Shown: piece by piece, positions 16,708 to 26,166 of the stretch
Position numbering within the stretch: the first letter of the stretch is position 1
Layout of the letters: each line of letters begins with the position of its first letter
Assembly: GCF_019968905.1 (NCBI RefSeq)
Contig: NZ_CP079946.1
Location: 186,001 to 250,000 of the forward strand
Reading direction: 5' to 3'
DNA from: Corallococcus sp. EGB
GTDB taxonomy: Bacteria; Myxococcota; Myxococcia; Myxococcales; Myxococcaceae
Length of the DNA stretch: 64,000 nucleotides
Position numbers and translations under genes: made by a program
The notes under the pieces: model-generated
Seen by the model: only the letters and a program-made list of their open reading frames with translations
Told to the model about the DNA's origin: nothing
Databases searched by the model: none

Positions 16708-18129
16708 TCAAGGAGTCTTCCGCGCCGGGGTGGAGGGGGGACCCGCGTACAGGTCGATGACCTCGCTGATGCCGCGCTGACACACCGCGCAGAAGGGCAC
16801 CCGGTCCCGGGTGAACATCACGCAGTCCGTCTGCGGCCGGAAGTAGCCCTTCGCCTCGTAGTGGGCCCCCTCGAAGGCGCCCACCTTCCCGGAGACCTTC
16901 TGCGTGCCCAGGAACTTCTCCTCCCAGTTGCGCTGCTCCATGAAGAGCGCGTCCATCTCCGCCTCGGGTTGACGCTCCGCGCGAATCTTCTGCCGGCGTT
17001 GCTGCACCTGCAGGGCATGCGCGTCATAGGTGGACTGATTCCAGGGCGTGGGCAGCGGGGTGCCGGGGGCGACCAGGTCCTTCCACTTGAGCTGGGCGGG
17101 GTCGTGGAGCGCGGTGACGTTCTTCTCCCAGGGTTCCACCCGCTCCGCGGGCGCGGCGCCGTAGACCGGGGCGGAGGTGTAGTACTCGTCCGCCAGCCCC
17201 GCGAAGTGGTGACCGAACTCGTGGACGAAGACGTAGGGGGCCCAGAGGCTGTCGGAGGCCACGGTGCTGAAGAGGTTGAAGATGCCCCCTCCTCCGTAGG
17301 TATTGCCGTTGGAGAGGATCTCGATGAACTCGTAGGGCGCGAAGGCGGCGGTGTCGCGCAGCGCTTCGTTGTCGAAGGTGAGGATGTAGCGCTCCGCGCC
17401 GAAGGCGTCGTAGGTGGAGCCCAGGGGCGGGCGGCGGTGGACGCCGGTGGAGGGCCGGGAGATGCCGGACTCAGCCGCCGCGGGCATCAAGCCCCAGACG
17501 TTGAAGTCCGCCTTGCGCTCCTTGAAGGGGGAGAAGCTGAAGAGGGTGTCCACCAGCTTGCGCGCGTCCTTCTCGAACTTGCCGCGCTCCGCCTCCGTGT
17601 AGCCATCCCCCAGGATGAGGAAGTCCACCTTGTCCTGCGGCGGCCCGTTCTCCAGCAGCTTGAGCAGCGGGCCCGGCGCGGGCGGCGAGGACGGATCCAC
17701 GGTGGGGTCCTTCGGATCCACCACCAGCGACCAGATTTCGCGGAAGGCGTTCTGCGCGTCGCGCTTCTTCAGGACGACCTGGACGGGGCGGTCCGGCGTG
17801 GGGAAGCGCAGCGATTCACTGAAGGTGCGGTGGCCCTGCTTCGCCTCGTCCGTCAGCTCCCACTCGCCGAAGATGGAGGCGAAGCCGCGCGAGTACAGGA
17901 GCCGGTTCGTCCCCCGGTCCCGCACCTCGAAGAGGTACTTGCCCAGGTTCGTCTCGTCGATGGCCCGCGCCGGGTGGCCCGGCCAGGGCAGCGGCTCCAC
18001 CACCAGCCGCTCCAGGCTGAAGCGCTCCTCGGTGGCATTGCCGGTGTGGAAGTAGTCGACGCGGAACGTCCGGGGCGCGGCGAGGGCGGTGCTCGCCGTG
18101 AACAGCAACAGCAGGAGGGAAGCGCGCAT
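16708..18129 (-). CDS. M64 family metallopeptidase (IgA peptidase M64 type)
   Basis: 473 residues with a cleavable signal peptide (ALA-APRTF). The N-terminal ~130 residues are beta-rich; the catalytic domain spans ~165-430 and carries the zinc motif HEFGHHFAGLADEY near residue 300. The family is best known from an IgA-cleaving clostridial enzyme but occurs widely in environmental bacteria as secreted proteases. A C-terminal Cys pair (FCAVCQRG) may be structural. Likely released to the periplasm or outside for nutrient or prey protein digestion. A TAGAGT hexamer 8 nt before the ATG and no Shine-Dalgarno suggest leaderless expression. Confidence 0.9.
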   Translation of the reverse strand: MRASLLLLLFTASTALAAPRTFRVDYFHTGNATEERFSLERLVVEPLPWPGHPARAIDETNLGKYLFEVRDRGTNRLLYSRGFASIFGEWELTDEAKQGHRTFSESLRFPTPDRPVQVVLKKRDAQNAFREIWSLVVDPKDPTVDPSSPPAPGPLLKLLENGPPQDKVDFLILGDGYTEAERGKFEKDARKLVDTLFSFSPFKERKADFNVWGLMPAAAESGISRPSTGVHRRPPLGSTYDAFGAERYILTFDNEALRDTAAFAPYEFIEILSNGNTYGGGGIFNLFSTVASDSLWAPYVFVHEFGHHFAGLADEYYTSAPVYGAAPAERVEPWEKNVTALHDPAQLKWKDLVAPGTPLPTPWNQSTYDAHALQVQQRRQKIRAERQPEAEMDALFMEQRNWEEKFLGTQKVSGKVGAFEGAHYEAKGYFRPQTDCVMFTRDRVPFCAVCQRGISEVIDLYAGPPSTPARKTP

Positions 18130-18172
18130 GGGGCGCGACTCTACGCCCCCAGTGCCTCCCGGCCAGCAACGG

Positions 18173-19726
18173 TCAGAACGACCCGGACACGCTCGCCCCC
18201 GCGCCCGTCCCGTCCGCCGTCACCCCCAGCGTCACGGGCGCTGGCTTCGCGGGAGCGGACACGAGGTAGAGCACCGCCCCGGTGACGACCGCCGCGCCCC
18301 CGCCCACGAGCAGCCCCGTCAGGAGGTGGCTCTTGCCCACCAGCGAGTTGCGCAGCGCGACGGCCTGCGCGTCCGTGCTCACCAGCTGGCCGCCGTTGGC
18401 CTTGCGGCGGTCCTCCAGGCCGGTGAGGTCCTTCTGGGCCAGCAGCCGCACCACGCCCGCGCCTCCCAGCGCCGCCACGCCCGCCCCTACCGCCACATAC
18501 GACGCCGTGCGCAGGCCCTGGCGGGGAGCGCCCGTGTTGCGGGTGGCATCCTCCGACAGGAGGTGGGGCGCGCTGAGGTCCGCGCCCGTGCCCGTGCCGG
18601 ACGCGGCCGTGGTGCCCCGCGCGTTGCCCGCGTCCCAGGGCGCCTTGCCGTTGGCGTTGTTCATCACCACGAGGTTGGAGGGCGAGCGCCCCGTGGTGAC
18701 GAAGTCCACCAGCGCGGAGAGCGCCTCGCCGGGCGCGTCCAGGCCCTGCGTCTTGAAGCCGCCCTCGCGCAGCTTCTGCCCGCCGTCGACGTTGAGCACC
18801 GTGGCGGCGAACCACTTGGGCCCGCTGCTCGGGCGCTCCAGCCGCACGACGATGACCTCCTCCACGCCCAGCGTGCCGCCCAGGCGCACCGCGTGGCTCC
18901 ACGTGCGCTCCTCGTTGCCGTCCGCCGCGGACAGGCACGGGAAGGGCGCGGCCGTCACCGACCCCTCGTAGGCCAGGTCCACCAACAGCGGCGTGTCCGC
19001 CCCCTGCGCCTGCACCTGCCGGGGGAAGCTCACCGCGTCTCCCTTCACCACGGTCAGCTCATAGGACCCGGCGGGCAGCTCCAGCGTGAGCGGCGTCTGC
19101 CCCATGCCCAGGCCCTCCAGGTACACGTCCGACGCGGGCAGCGTGGACTTCAGGGACAGCTTCACCTTGGGCGTCCGGGCCAGGTCGCGGCGCAGCTTCT
19201 CGAAGGCCTGCCGGATGGAGGGGGCGTACTGGTCCGGATCCAACCGGTACTTCGGCTGGAGGCGCAGCACCTGGAGGAAGGCCGTGTCGCTGTCCTTCGT
19301 CTTCCCCATCGCCCGCTGATTGAGCCCGTGCAGCAGCTGCGCGTGCGCGAAGAGCTTCCAGCGCGGCTCGCCCGGCGGCAGGCGGCGGATGTCGCTCAGC
19401 GCGTCGTCCAGGAGCTGGGCCGCGCGGGCGTTGCGGCCCTCGTAGAACTGGTCCTGCGCCGCGTCCAGCTGGCGCTGCAGGTCCTCGAAGGAGCGCGAGG
19501 AGGCGGGGAAGAGGCGCTCGGCGAACTCGGGGGCGCTCAGCACGCGCTGCTCCGGGCGGGCGCGGAGGGCGTCGTAGAACGCCTTGGACTGGCCGCTCAG
19601 CTCCGCGTCCCGGCAGTCGCCGCTGGAGACCACCAGCCGGTGGGGCGCGGCCCGCGAGGCGGTGGCGCACAGCAGGCACAGCATCAGCGCGAACGCGGAC
19701 GGCTTCGGACGGAAGGACATGGTCAC
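18173..19726 (-). CDS. PEGA-domain protein with TPR-like region
   Basis: 517 residues. Signal peptide (~1-27), helical TPR-like region (~85-170: NARAAQLLDDALSDI), PEGA domain (~188-235: SDVYLEGLGMGQTPLTLELPAGSYELTV is its core, cut here to the recognisable part), a middle domain, then two hydrophobic segments (~410-430 and ~468-490) near the C-terminus. PEGA proteins are expanded in myxobacteria and probably organise envelope or signalling complexes. An alternative ATG two codons downstream is possible. Function not otherwise known. Confidence 0.82.
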   Translation of the reverse strand: MTMSFRPKPSAFALMLCLLCATASRAAPHRLVVSSGDCRDAELSGQSKAFYDALRARPEQRVLSAPEFAERLFPASSRSFEDLQRQLDAAQDQFYEGRNARAAQLLDDALSDIRRLPPGEPRWKLFAHAQLLHGLNQRAMGKTKDSDTAFLQVLRLQPKYRLDPDQYAPSIRQAFEKLRRDLARTPKVKLSLKSTLPASDVYLEGLGMGQTPLTLELPAGSYELTVVKGDAVSFPRQVQAQGADTPLLVDLAYEGSVTAAPFPCLSAADGNEERTWSHAVRLGGTLGVEEVIVVRLERPSSGPKWFAATVLNVDGGQKLREGGFKTQGLDAPGEALSALVDFVTTGRSPSNLVVMNNANGKAPWDAGNARGTTAASGTGTGADLSAPHLLSEDATRNTGAPRQGLRTASYVAVGAGVAALGGAGVVRLLAQKDLTGLEDRRKANGGQLVSTDAQAVALRNSLVGKSHLLTGLLVGGGAAVVTGAVLYLVSAPAKPAPVTLGVTADGTGAGASVSGSF

Positions 19727-20000
19727 GTGGGAGTGGAAGGGATGGCCGGACGGGCGATGCAGGCCGCGTTCCGCCCTCTACCGGACTGTCCACCCTCCAG
19801 GCCAGCGGCCCCTGGCCGCTGCTCCCCGGTCCCGCGCGTGGACGCCCGTCCGGGTTCCGGGGCCCCTCGCCTCGCTGGCTGCCCTCCGGGTGAGTCACCG
19901 GTGGCCCGGGTGCGACGCCGGGCGTCATCCCCACCTTTCCATGCACGAACCCATGTCGAACGTTCGGGCCGGCGGGCCCGCCAGCAAAGGACCCCACTCC

Positions 20001-21005
20001 ATGGATCGCATGTGGAAGCAGAAGGTCATCGTCATCACGGGCGCCTCCAGCGGCATTGGCCGGGCCACCGCGCTGCTGCTGGCGAAGAAGGGCGCCCACG
20101 TGGTCCTCGCCGCGCGCCGGGAGGAGCCCCTGGAGGAGCTGGCGGCCGAGTGCGAGTCCCACGGCGTCCAGGCGCTGAGGGTCTCCACGGACGTGTCGGA
20201 CGCGGCGGCCGTGCGGAAGCTGGCGGAGGCCGCGGTGGAGGCCTTTGGCCACTTCGACGGCTGGGTGAACAACGCGGGCGTCTACATGCTGGGCAGCCTG
20301 GAGGAGACGCCGGACGACGCGTTCCGCCAGCTCATGGAGACCAACTTCTTTGGCACGGTGAGCGGGGCGCGCGTGGCGCTCGCGCAGTTCCGCCGCCAGG
20401 GCTACGGGACGCTGGTCAACGTGTCCTCCACCTTCGGCACCGTGCCCGCGCCGTACCTGAGCGCCTACGTGGCCTCCAAGTTCGCGGTGCGCGGCTTCTC
20501 CGCGTCGCTGCGCCAGGAGCTGCTCGGCACGGGCATCGACGTGTGCACGGTGATGCCCGCCGCCATCGACACGCCCCTGTGGCGCCACACCGCCAACTAC
20601 ACCGGCTGGCGCATCCGCCCCGTGGAGCCCGTCTACACGCCGGAGCGCGTGGCCCGCACCATCCTCCGCGTGCTGCGCCAGCCCCAGGACGAGGTCATCG
20701 TCGGCCCCGCCGGCAAGAGCTTCGCGGCGATGCACGGCCTGTTCCCCCGCACGTTCGAGCGCACCATGAAGTCCGGAACGGACGTCCTGCACTTCCAGGA
20801 CGCGCGGCAGGGCCCCACCCCCGGCAACGTCTTCCGGCCCATGGAGGAGGGGACCGCGGCGTCGGGCGGTTACCACGGCACCGGAAAAACATGGCTGCGG
20901 CGGCTCCTGATGGCCGGAGGGCTGGCGGCCGCGGCGGTGACGCTGCGCCGGCGTGCGGCCGAGCGACACCTGGAGGCGCGGCTGGCCCATGCCCTGGGGG
21001 TGTGA
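20001..21005 (+). CDS. short-chain dehydrogenase/reductase
   Basis: 334 residues. NAD(P)-binding Rossmann motif TGASSGIG (13-20), NNAG (~90-93), catalytic Ser142, Tyr156 and Lys160 (YVASK) are all present, so it should be active. After the ~265-residue SDR core there is a C-terminal extension with a hydrophobic segment (MAGGLAAAAVTL), suggesting membrane association as in lipid- or sterol-acting SDRs. Start 20001 is the first ATG before the fold; an upstream in-frame ATG near 19938 is possible but adds low-quality sequence. The substrate cannot be read from sequence. Confidence 0.9.
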   Translation: MDRMWKQKVIVITGASSGIGRATALLLAKKGAHVVLAARREEPLEELAAECESHGVQALRVSTDVSDAAAVRKLAEAAVEAFGHFDGWVNNAGVYMLGSLEETPDDAFRQLMETNFFGTVSGARVALAQFRRQGYGTLVNVSSTFGTVPAPYLSAYVASKFAVRGFSASLRQELLGTGIDVCTVMPAAIDTPLWRHTANYTGWRIRPVEPVYTPERVARTILRVLRQPQDEVIVGPAGKSFAAMHGLFPRTFERTMKSGTDVLHFQDARQGPTPGNVFRPMEEGTAASGGYHGTGKTWLRRLLMAGGLAAAAVTLRRRAAERHLEARLAHALGV

Positions 21006-21064
21006 TGAGCATGTTCCCTGGGGGCGTCCCCATGCCGGGGTGCTTTTCGTGACGGGGCCATGAC

Positions 21065-22093
21065 ATGAACTGGGGAAGAGTCGCGCCCGCCATGAACATT
21101 GCCGTCCTCGTCAATCTGCGTGCGCGTAAAGGGACCGAAGGGATGGGCGGGCTCGTCAAGGACCTGCTCCCCCGGGCCCGGGTGGCCCTCACCCGTTCGC
21201 TGGAAGAGGCGAGGGAGTGGGTGGACCAGCTCCGCCACGACCCGCCCAGCCTGCTGCTCGCGGGCGGGGGGGACGGCACCATCACGGGCCTGCTCAACGA
21301 GCTGCGCTCCCAGGGCGTGGCCCTGCCGGCCATTGGCGTGCTGCCGCTGGGCACGGGCAACGCGTGGGCCCGCGTCACCGGCGCGCCGCGTCCCCAGGTG
21401 GCGCTGAAGCAGATCGCCGCGTACGGCGAGCGCCTGCCGCCCCTGCGTCCCTTCTCGCTGGTGCGGGTGGAGGGCCGGGTGGCGCCCTTCGCGGGCACGG
21501 GCTGGGACGCGGAGATGATCCAGGACTTCAAGAACCAGCTCGCCGACGCCGGTCCGCTGAAGAGCATGCAGTCCGGCCTGCGCGGCTACCTGGGCGCCAT
21601 GTTCACGCGCACGGTGCCGCGCCACCTGTTCGGCGAGGGCAACCCGAACGTCTCCGTCTACAACCTGGGCGCGTCCGCGCTGACCATGGATCCCACGGGC
21701 GCGGTGCGGCCGGTGCCCAACGGCGGCGCGGGGCAGCTGTTGTACCAGGGCCCCGCGGGCGTGGCGGGCGCGGCGACGACGCCGGAGTGGGGCTTCGGCT
21801 TCAAGGCGTTCCCGTTCGCGCAGGCGGTGCCGCACCGGCTGTCCGTGCGCGTGTACGGCGCGGGCGTCCTGGAGGCCACGCGCAACATGTTCCGCCTGTG
21901 GCGCGGCGAGCACCCCATGCCGCGCATGCACGACTTCTTCGTGGAGCGCCTGCGCATGGACTTCGACCGCGAGGTGCCCTTCCAGATGGGCGGCGACGTG
22001 CTGGGCATGCGCCGCTCGCTGGAGTTCGACCTGGCGGAGGAGAACGTCAACCTGGTCGACTGGCGCCGCCTCAGCCGCCTGGTCGCCGTCTGA
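21065..22093 (+). CDS. diacylglycerol kinase-family lipid kinase
   Basis: 342 residues. DAGK catalytic domain with the nucleotide-binding GGGDGT near residues 66-71 and PLGTGNAWAR (~98-107). It phosphorylates diacylglycerol, sphingoid or related lipids at the inner membrane. A start nine codons later (MNIAVLVN, 21092) would begin directly at the first strand and is equally likely. It follows the SDR gene by 59 bp in the same direction, so the two may share a lipid-related transcript. Confidence 0.9.
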   Translation: MNWGRVAPAMNIAVLVNLRARKGTEGMGGLVKDLLPRARVALTRSLEEAREWVDQLRHDPPSLLLAGGGDGTITGLLNELRSQGVALPAIGVLPLGTGNAWARVTGAPRPQVALKQIAAYGERLPPLRPFSLVRVEGRVAPFAGTGWDAEMIQDFKNQLADAGPLKSMQSGLRGYLGAMFTRTVPRHLFGEGNPNVSVYNLGASALTMDPTGAVRPVPNGGAGQLLYQGPAGVAGAATTPEWGFGFKAFPFAQAVPHRLSVRVYGAGVLEATRNMFRLWRGEHPMPRMHDFFVERLRMDFDREVPFQMGGDVLGMRRSLEFDLAEENVNLVDWRRLSRLVAV

Positions 22094-22109
22094 GCACGCC
22101 CTGCCGGCG

Positions 22110-22138
22110 CTCCTCCTGTATCGCTATGGCAGGAGGAG
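22110..22138. terminator. hairpin between convergent DAGK and ABC genes
   Basis: Perfect 9-bp arms CTCCTCCTG (22110-22118) and CAGGAGGAG (22130-22138), with an 11-nt loop that contains the ABC gene's stop codon. Placed exactly between convergent genes. No T-tract, so a bidirectional terminator is plausible but not certain. Confidence 0.45.
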
Positions 22139-23461
22139 GACGCCCCGGTTCTCGTCGTAGGTGAACAGCTCTCCGAACCGGGCCCACCGGGCGAGGGTGT
22201 CGAAGATGCGCTCGTAGTCCTCGGACGGCATGCTCAGGACGATGAGGTCCAGGACGAGCTCCCGGTCCAGCTCCTGGCGCGGATGCTGTTCGAGCGCCGC
22301 CCTCACCTTGCGGAAGAGCCCGAGTTGCAGGAGCTGCTCGCGCCACACTCGCTTGCGCTCCGAGGCGTCGCCCTTGAGGAAGCGGACGCCGCAGTCGGAC
22401 AGCATCACCATCCGCTTGGGCGTGTCCACGAAGTCGAGCATCTCCGCGGCCTTCACCACGTTGATGACCTTGCCGAACTCCTGGTCCGTGTCGGCCGCGA
22501 TCCGGAAGAGCTCCTCGCGGCCACCTCGCGCGTCCAGGTACTCCAGCAGGCCCACGAGCTCCCCGCCGGAGGCGTTGGGCAGCGGCTCCACCGGCGTCGT
22601 GGTCGTGGACACCGGGGCGGCTGGCTCCTGCGTGTCGGGCAGCTCGTGGCCGGTGATGATGTCGTGCAGGCGGTCCACCATCCGCAGCAGCTCGGGGGAG
22701 CGGTAGTCCCGGGGACGCGGCAGCCGGTTCTCCACCACGGTGCGCACCACGCCAGGATGCGCCCCGAGCACGACGATGCGGTCCGCCATGTAGACCACTT
22801 CCTTGATGTCGTGGCTCACCATCAGGATGGACGAGGCCTGCTTGTCCTTGGCGGACCAGATGTCGAGCACCTCGGCGCGGAGGCTCTCGGCGGTCAGGGC
22901 GTCCACCTGACTGAAGGGCTCGTCCATGAAGAGCAGCTCGGGGTCGAGCGAGAAGGCGCGCGCCATGCCCACGCGCTGCTTCATGCCGCCCGACAGCTCT
23001 CGCGGATAGGCCCGCTCGAACCCCTCCAGCCCCACCTTGCGGATGGCCTGGGAGGCGCGCGCGGCGATCTCGTCGTGCCCGAGCCCCGCCGCCTTGAGCA
23101 CGACCTCGACGTTCTGCTCGACCGTCATCCACGGGTAGAGCGCGAAGGACTGGAAGACGATGGCCACTCCCGGGTTGAGGCCCTGGAGCGGGCGCCCGCG
23201 GTACAGCACCTCCCCGCGCGTGGGCCGCAACAGCCCGGCGAGGATGCGCAGCACGGTGGACTTCCCGCAGCCCGACGGCCCCAGCAGGCACACCACCTCG
23301 TTGGGGTGGACCTGGAGCGAGATGTCCTCCAGGACGAGGAGCGGCGCGCCATGGGGCTGGGCGAAGGATTGGCTCACCCCGCGCAGCTCGCAGAGCGGAA
23401 CGGGGGAGGACGTGCCCAGGGCATCCTGGGACCGGGAGGCGATGACGCGATCGAGGCTCAT
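22124..23461 (-). CDS. ABC transporter ATP-binding protein with C-terminal AAA-associated domain (nitrate/sulfonate type)
   Basis: 445 residues. An ABC ATPase occupies ~25-255 with Walker A GPSGCGKST, Q-loop FQSF, signature LSGGMKQR, Walker B LLFMDEP and H-loop SHD. After a linker (~290-310) comes a second domain (~310-445, from GGELVGLLEYLDARGG) like the AAA-associated C-terminal domain of nitrate/taurine-type importers, thought to be regulatory. Its ATG overlaps the permease stop by 4 nt, so the two are coupled. No substrate-binding protein is nearby. Confidence 0.92.
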   Translation of the reverse strand: MSLDRVIASRSQDALGTSSPVPLCELRGVSQSFAQPHGAPLLVLEDISLQVHPNEVVCLLGPSGCGKSTVLRILAGLLRPTRGEVLYRGRPLQGLNPGVAIVFQSFALYPWMTVEQNVEVVLKAAGLGHDEIAARASQAIRKVGLEGFERAYPRELSGGMKQRVGMARAFSLDPELLFMDEPFSQVDALTAESLRAEVLDIWSAKDKQASSILMVSHDIKEVVYMADRIVVLGAHPGVVRTVVENRLPRPRDYRSPELLRMVDRLHDIITGHELPDTQEPAAPVSTTTTPVEPLPNASGGELVGLLEYLDARGGREELFRIAADTDQEFGKVINVVKAAEMLDFVDTPKRMVMLSDCGVRFLKGDASERKRVWREQLLQLGLFRKVRAALEQHPRQELDRELVLDLIVLSMPSEDYERIFDTLARWARFGELFTYDENRGVLLLP

Positions 23462-25272
23462 TTGTTCAAGGAGAAGCGCGTCTCGGCCAGGCGGTGGAGT
23501 CTCCTCCACACCAGACGGTTGAAGGTCACGACCATCACAGACATGACCACGACGCTCGCGCTCAGCAGCGGGAAGTTCGCGGACGCCGCGGCCAGGCTGA
23601 TTTGAGCGCCCAGGCCAGGGGCCGTGAGGACGCGCCCCCGGAAGGTGACGTACTCGGACACGATGCTCGCGTTCCACGCGCCTCCGGCGGCCGTCACCCA
23701 ACCCGTCACGAGGTACGGGAAGACCGCGGGCAGGTAGAGGCTCCAGAAGCGCCGCCAGACGCCGAGCCGGTAGCTCGCCGCCATCTCGCGCAGGTCCGCG
23801 GGGATGGCCGTGGCGCCGGCCACGACGTTGAACAGGATGTACCACTGGGTCCCCAGCAGCATGAGCCACATGCTGCCCCACCCCAGACCCACGCCCAGGA
23901 GGCTCAGGGCCGCGATGACCATGGGGAAGAGCATGGGCGCGGGGAAGGACGCCACCACTTGAATCACCGGCTGGAGCAGCCGGGACAGGCGCGGAGACAA
24001 CCCGATGGCCAGTCCCGCCGGTACGGCCCACAGCGTCCCCAGGCAGGTGGCCAGGAGCACGCGACCCAACGTGAGGAACGCCTTGCCCAGGGTGTCCCTC
24101 CAATGGGCGAGGGGGACGTCCCGGAGGATGAGCATCAACCGCGCGGCCCCGACGAGGAGGGCGCCCACGAGGAGGAGCAGCAGCGCCTGGGACAGCAGCC
24201 GCGGCAGCCGGGGAGACAGCCGCCCGCCGCGCCGGGGCGCCGCGCGAGTCGCGGCGTACGCGCGCCGCCTCCAGGCGCGCTTCAGCGCCGCGAGCAGGGT
24301 CGAGCGGCGCAAGAGGGTGAGGAACCAGGAGCCCATGCCAGCCACCTGCCCGCCCTCCTCCGTGCGGAACTTCTGCGCCCAGACGACCACGGGCCGCCAG
24401 AGGAGCTGATCCAGCACGACGATCATCGCGGTCATCGCGACGATGGCCCAGACCATGGCGGCCGTGTCCCCGTGCGCGACGGCCACGCTCATGTAGGAGC
24501 CCAGCCCTGGCAGGCGGAAGTCCCGGTCCCCCAGGACGAAGGCCTCGTTGATCATCAGGAAGAACCAGCCCCCCGCCATGCTCAGCATGCTGTTCCACAC
24601 GAGGCCGATGGTGGCGAAAGGCAGCTCCACCCAGCGCAGGCGCTCCCAGCCATTGAAGCGATAGACGGTGGCGGCCTCACGCTGCTCCAGGGGCACCGAG
24701 CGCAGCGAGTGGTAGTAGCTGAACGTCATGTTCCACGCCTGCCCGGTGAAGATCATCACCACCGCGGCCAGCTCCAGCCCCACGTTGCTCCGGGGGAAGG
24801 CGGCGACGAGGGCCAGCACGAGCCCCGGCATGAAGCCGAGCACGGGGATGCTCTGGAGGATGTCGAGCAGCGGCAGCAGCACGCGCTCGGCCCGCGCGTC
24901 CTTCGCGGCCCAGTACCCATACGTGAGGGTGAACCCGAGCGAGAAGACGTAGGCGATGAGCCCCCGGCACAGCGAGAAGAAGGCGTAGCGCGGCAGGGCG
25001 GCGGGTGACAGGTCGATGTCCACCGTGGGCCGCAGCGTGCCCGTCCACTCCTCGACGGTGCGGGTGATTCCGAACAAGGCGCCCGCCAGGCCCGCGACGA
25101 TGAGCAGGTCCACCCAGCCCGGAGCCCGGCTCGATTCGAGCGAGGCGTTCGACTCGCCGAAGGTAGAGGACGAAGAGCGGCGCACGCCGTCTGGCCTTGC
25201 GACACACGTGCCAGGGGCTCCTCGCGGGGGCCGGTGAAATGCCTGCTTGCCGGTACGGTGTCCTCTGGACAC
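23458..25272 (-). CDS. fused dual-domain ABC permease (nitrate/sulfonate type)
   Basis: 604 residues as drawn from the ATG at 25272; a GTG at 25185 would trim the unconvincing first 29 residues. It contains two complete binding-protein-dependent permease domains in one chain: ~50-330 and ~365-600, each ending in an EAA-type loop ([22 protein letters not shown] in the first, [21 protein letters not shown] in the second; quoted only for their pattern). A single such polypeptide can form the whole pore. It pairs with the downstream ATPase. Divergent from the Nudix regulator, so the promoters lie in 25186-25295. Confidence 0.88.
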   Translation of the reverse strand: MSRGHRTGKQAFHRPPRGAPGTCVARPDGVRRSSSSTFGESNASLESSRAPGWVDLLIVAGLAGALFGITRTVEEWTGTLRPTVDIDLSPAALPRYAFFSLCRGLIAYVFSLGFTLTYGYWAAKDARAERVLLPLLDILQSIPVLGFMPGLVLALVAAFPRSNVGLELAAVVMIFTGQAWNMTFSYYHSLRSVPLEQREAATVYRFNGWERLRWVELPFATIGLVWNSMLSMAGGWFFLMINEAFVLGDRDFRLPGLGSYMSVAVAHGDTAAMVWAIVAMTAMIVVLDQLLWRPVVVWAQKFRTEEGGQVAGMGSWFLTLLRRSTLLAALKRAWRRRAYAATRAAPRRGGRLSPRLPRLLSQALLLLLVGALLVGAARLMLILRDVPLAHWRDTLGKAFLTLGRVLLATCLGTLWAVPAGLAIGLSPRLSRLLQPVIQVVASFPAPMLFPMVIAALSLLGVGLGWGSMWLMLLGTQWYILFNVVAGATAIPADLREMAASYRLGVWRRFWSLYLPAVFPYLVTGWVTAAGGAWNASIVSEYVTFRGRVLTAPGLGAQISLAAASANFPLLSASVVVMSVMVVTFNRLVWRRLHRLAETRFSLNK

Positions 25273-25295
25273 GATGTCGGCTGGAGGGTTCCCAC

Positions 25296-25985
25296 GTGAG
25301 CCACACCTATGAGTACCCGCGCCCGGCGGTGACGGTGGACTGCGTCGTCTTCGGGTTGGACGAAGAGGACCTCAAGGTGCTGCTCATCCAGCGCGGCGTG
25401 GAGCCCTATCAGGGCCGGTGGGCGCTGCCCGGCGGCTTCGTGCGCATGGAGGAGTCCCTGGAGGACGCCGCGCGCCGCGAGCTGGAGGAGGAGGCCGGGC
25501 TGCGCACCAGCCACCTGGAGCAGCTCTACACGTTCGGTGCTCCGGACCGCGACCCCCGGGGCCGCGTCATCACCGTGGCGTACTTCGCGCTGGTGAAGCT
25601 GTCCCAGCATCACCTCCAGGCCTCCACGGACGCGCGCGAGGCGGCGTGGTTCTCCGTCTGGGACACGCCGAAGCTCGCGTTCGACCACGCGGACGTGCTG
25701 GCCACCGCGCTGCAGCGGCTCAAGGGCAAGGTGCGCTACCAGCCCATCGGCTTCGAACTGCTGCCGCCCAAGTTCACGCTGTCGCAGCTCCAGCGGCTGT
25801 ACGAGACGGTGCTGGAGCGCGAGCTCGACAAGCGCAACTTCCGCAAGAAGATCCTCGCCATGGACCTCTTGGAGGAGCTGGACGAGGTGGAGCAGGACGT
25901 CTCCCACCGCGCCGCGCGCCTCTACCGGTTCGACCACAAGAAGTACAAACAGCTCGAGAAGGCCGGCTTCAACTTCGAGCTCTGA
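25296..25985 (+). CDS. Nudix hydrolase with C-terminal winged helix (NrtR-like regulator)
   Basis: 229 residues from GTG 25296, with GGAGGG 7 nt upstream. The N-terminal Nudix domain holds a complete Nudix box at ~46-69 (G-x5-E-x7-REL-x-EE-x-GL), so hydrolytic competence is retained. Residues ~150-225 ([23 protein letters not shown], then NFRKKI) match the winged-helix half of NrtR-type regulators, which sense ADP-ribose-type ligands and repress NAD biosynthesis or salvage genes. The next cassette encodes a nicotinamidase-like enzyme, which fits. It could equally be an ordinary Nudix enzyme. Confidence 0.85.
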   Translation: MSHTYEYPRPAVTVDCVVFGLDEEDLKVLLIQRGVEPYQGRWALPGGFVRMEESLEDAARRELEEEAGLRTSHLEQLYTFGAPDRDPRGRVITVAYFALVKLSQHHLQASTDAREAAWFSVWDTPKLAFDHADVLATALQRLKGKVRYQPIGFELLPPKFTLSQLQRLYETVLERELDKRNFRKKILAMDLLEELDEVEQDVSHRAARLYRFDHKKYKQLEKAGFNFEL

Positions 25986-26044
25986 CCTCCCTACACCTCC
26001 CGCCAGCTCCCTCGGCGCCCGCTGACAGGTTGTCACACGCCGCA

Positions 26045-26092
26045 TTGACTTCGTGTCATATGGACACTATGTTCGTGTCGTAGATACACGAA
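26045..26092 (+). promoter_or_regulatory. promoter and operator of the PP2C-kinase-nicotinamidase-vWA cassette
   Basis: Near-consensus promoter TTGACT (26045-26050), exactly 17 bp, then TATGTT (26068-26073). The -35/-10 spacer holds the inverted repeat GTGTC-ATATG-GACAC (26053-26067), and the start region holds TTCGTGT-N7-ACACGAA (26072-26092). TTCGTGTC occurs twice in direct orientation 22 bp apart, i.e. on the same DNA face. This is the layout of a repressor-controlled promoter. Confidence 0.7.
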
Positions 26093-26166
26093 GACGGGCG
26101 GTGCGGGCCGCCCGGTCGCCAGCAGGTTCCGGGTCGTGCGTGCCCTTCGAGGGCCACGGGAGAGCC

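Noticed and set aside
18089..21052. 987-codon plus-strand open frame across PEGA and SDR genes
   Set aside because: Composition-driven antisense and frame-shadow translation; the PEGA and SDR genes explain the region.
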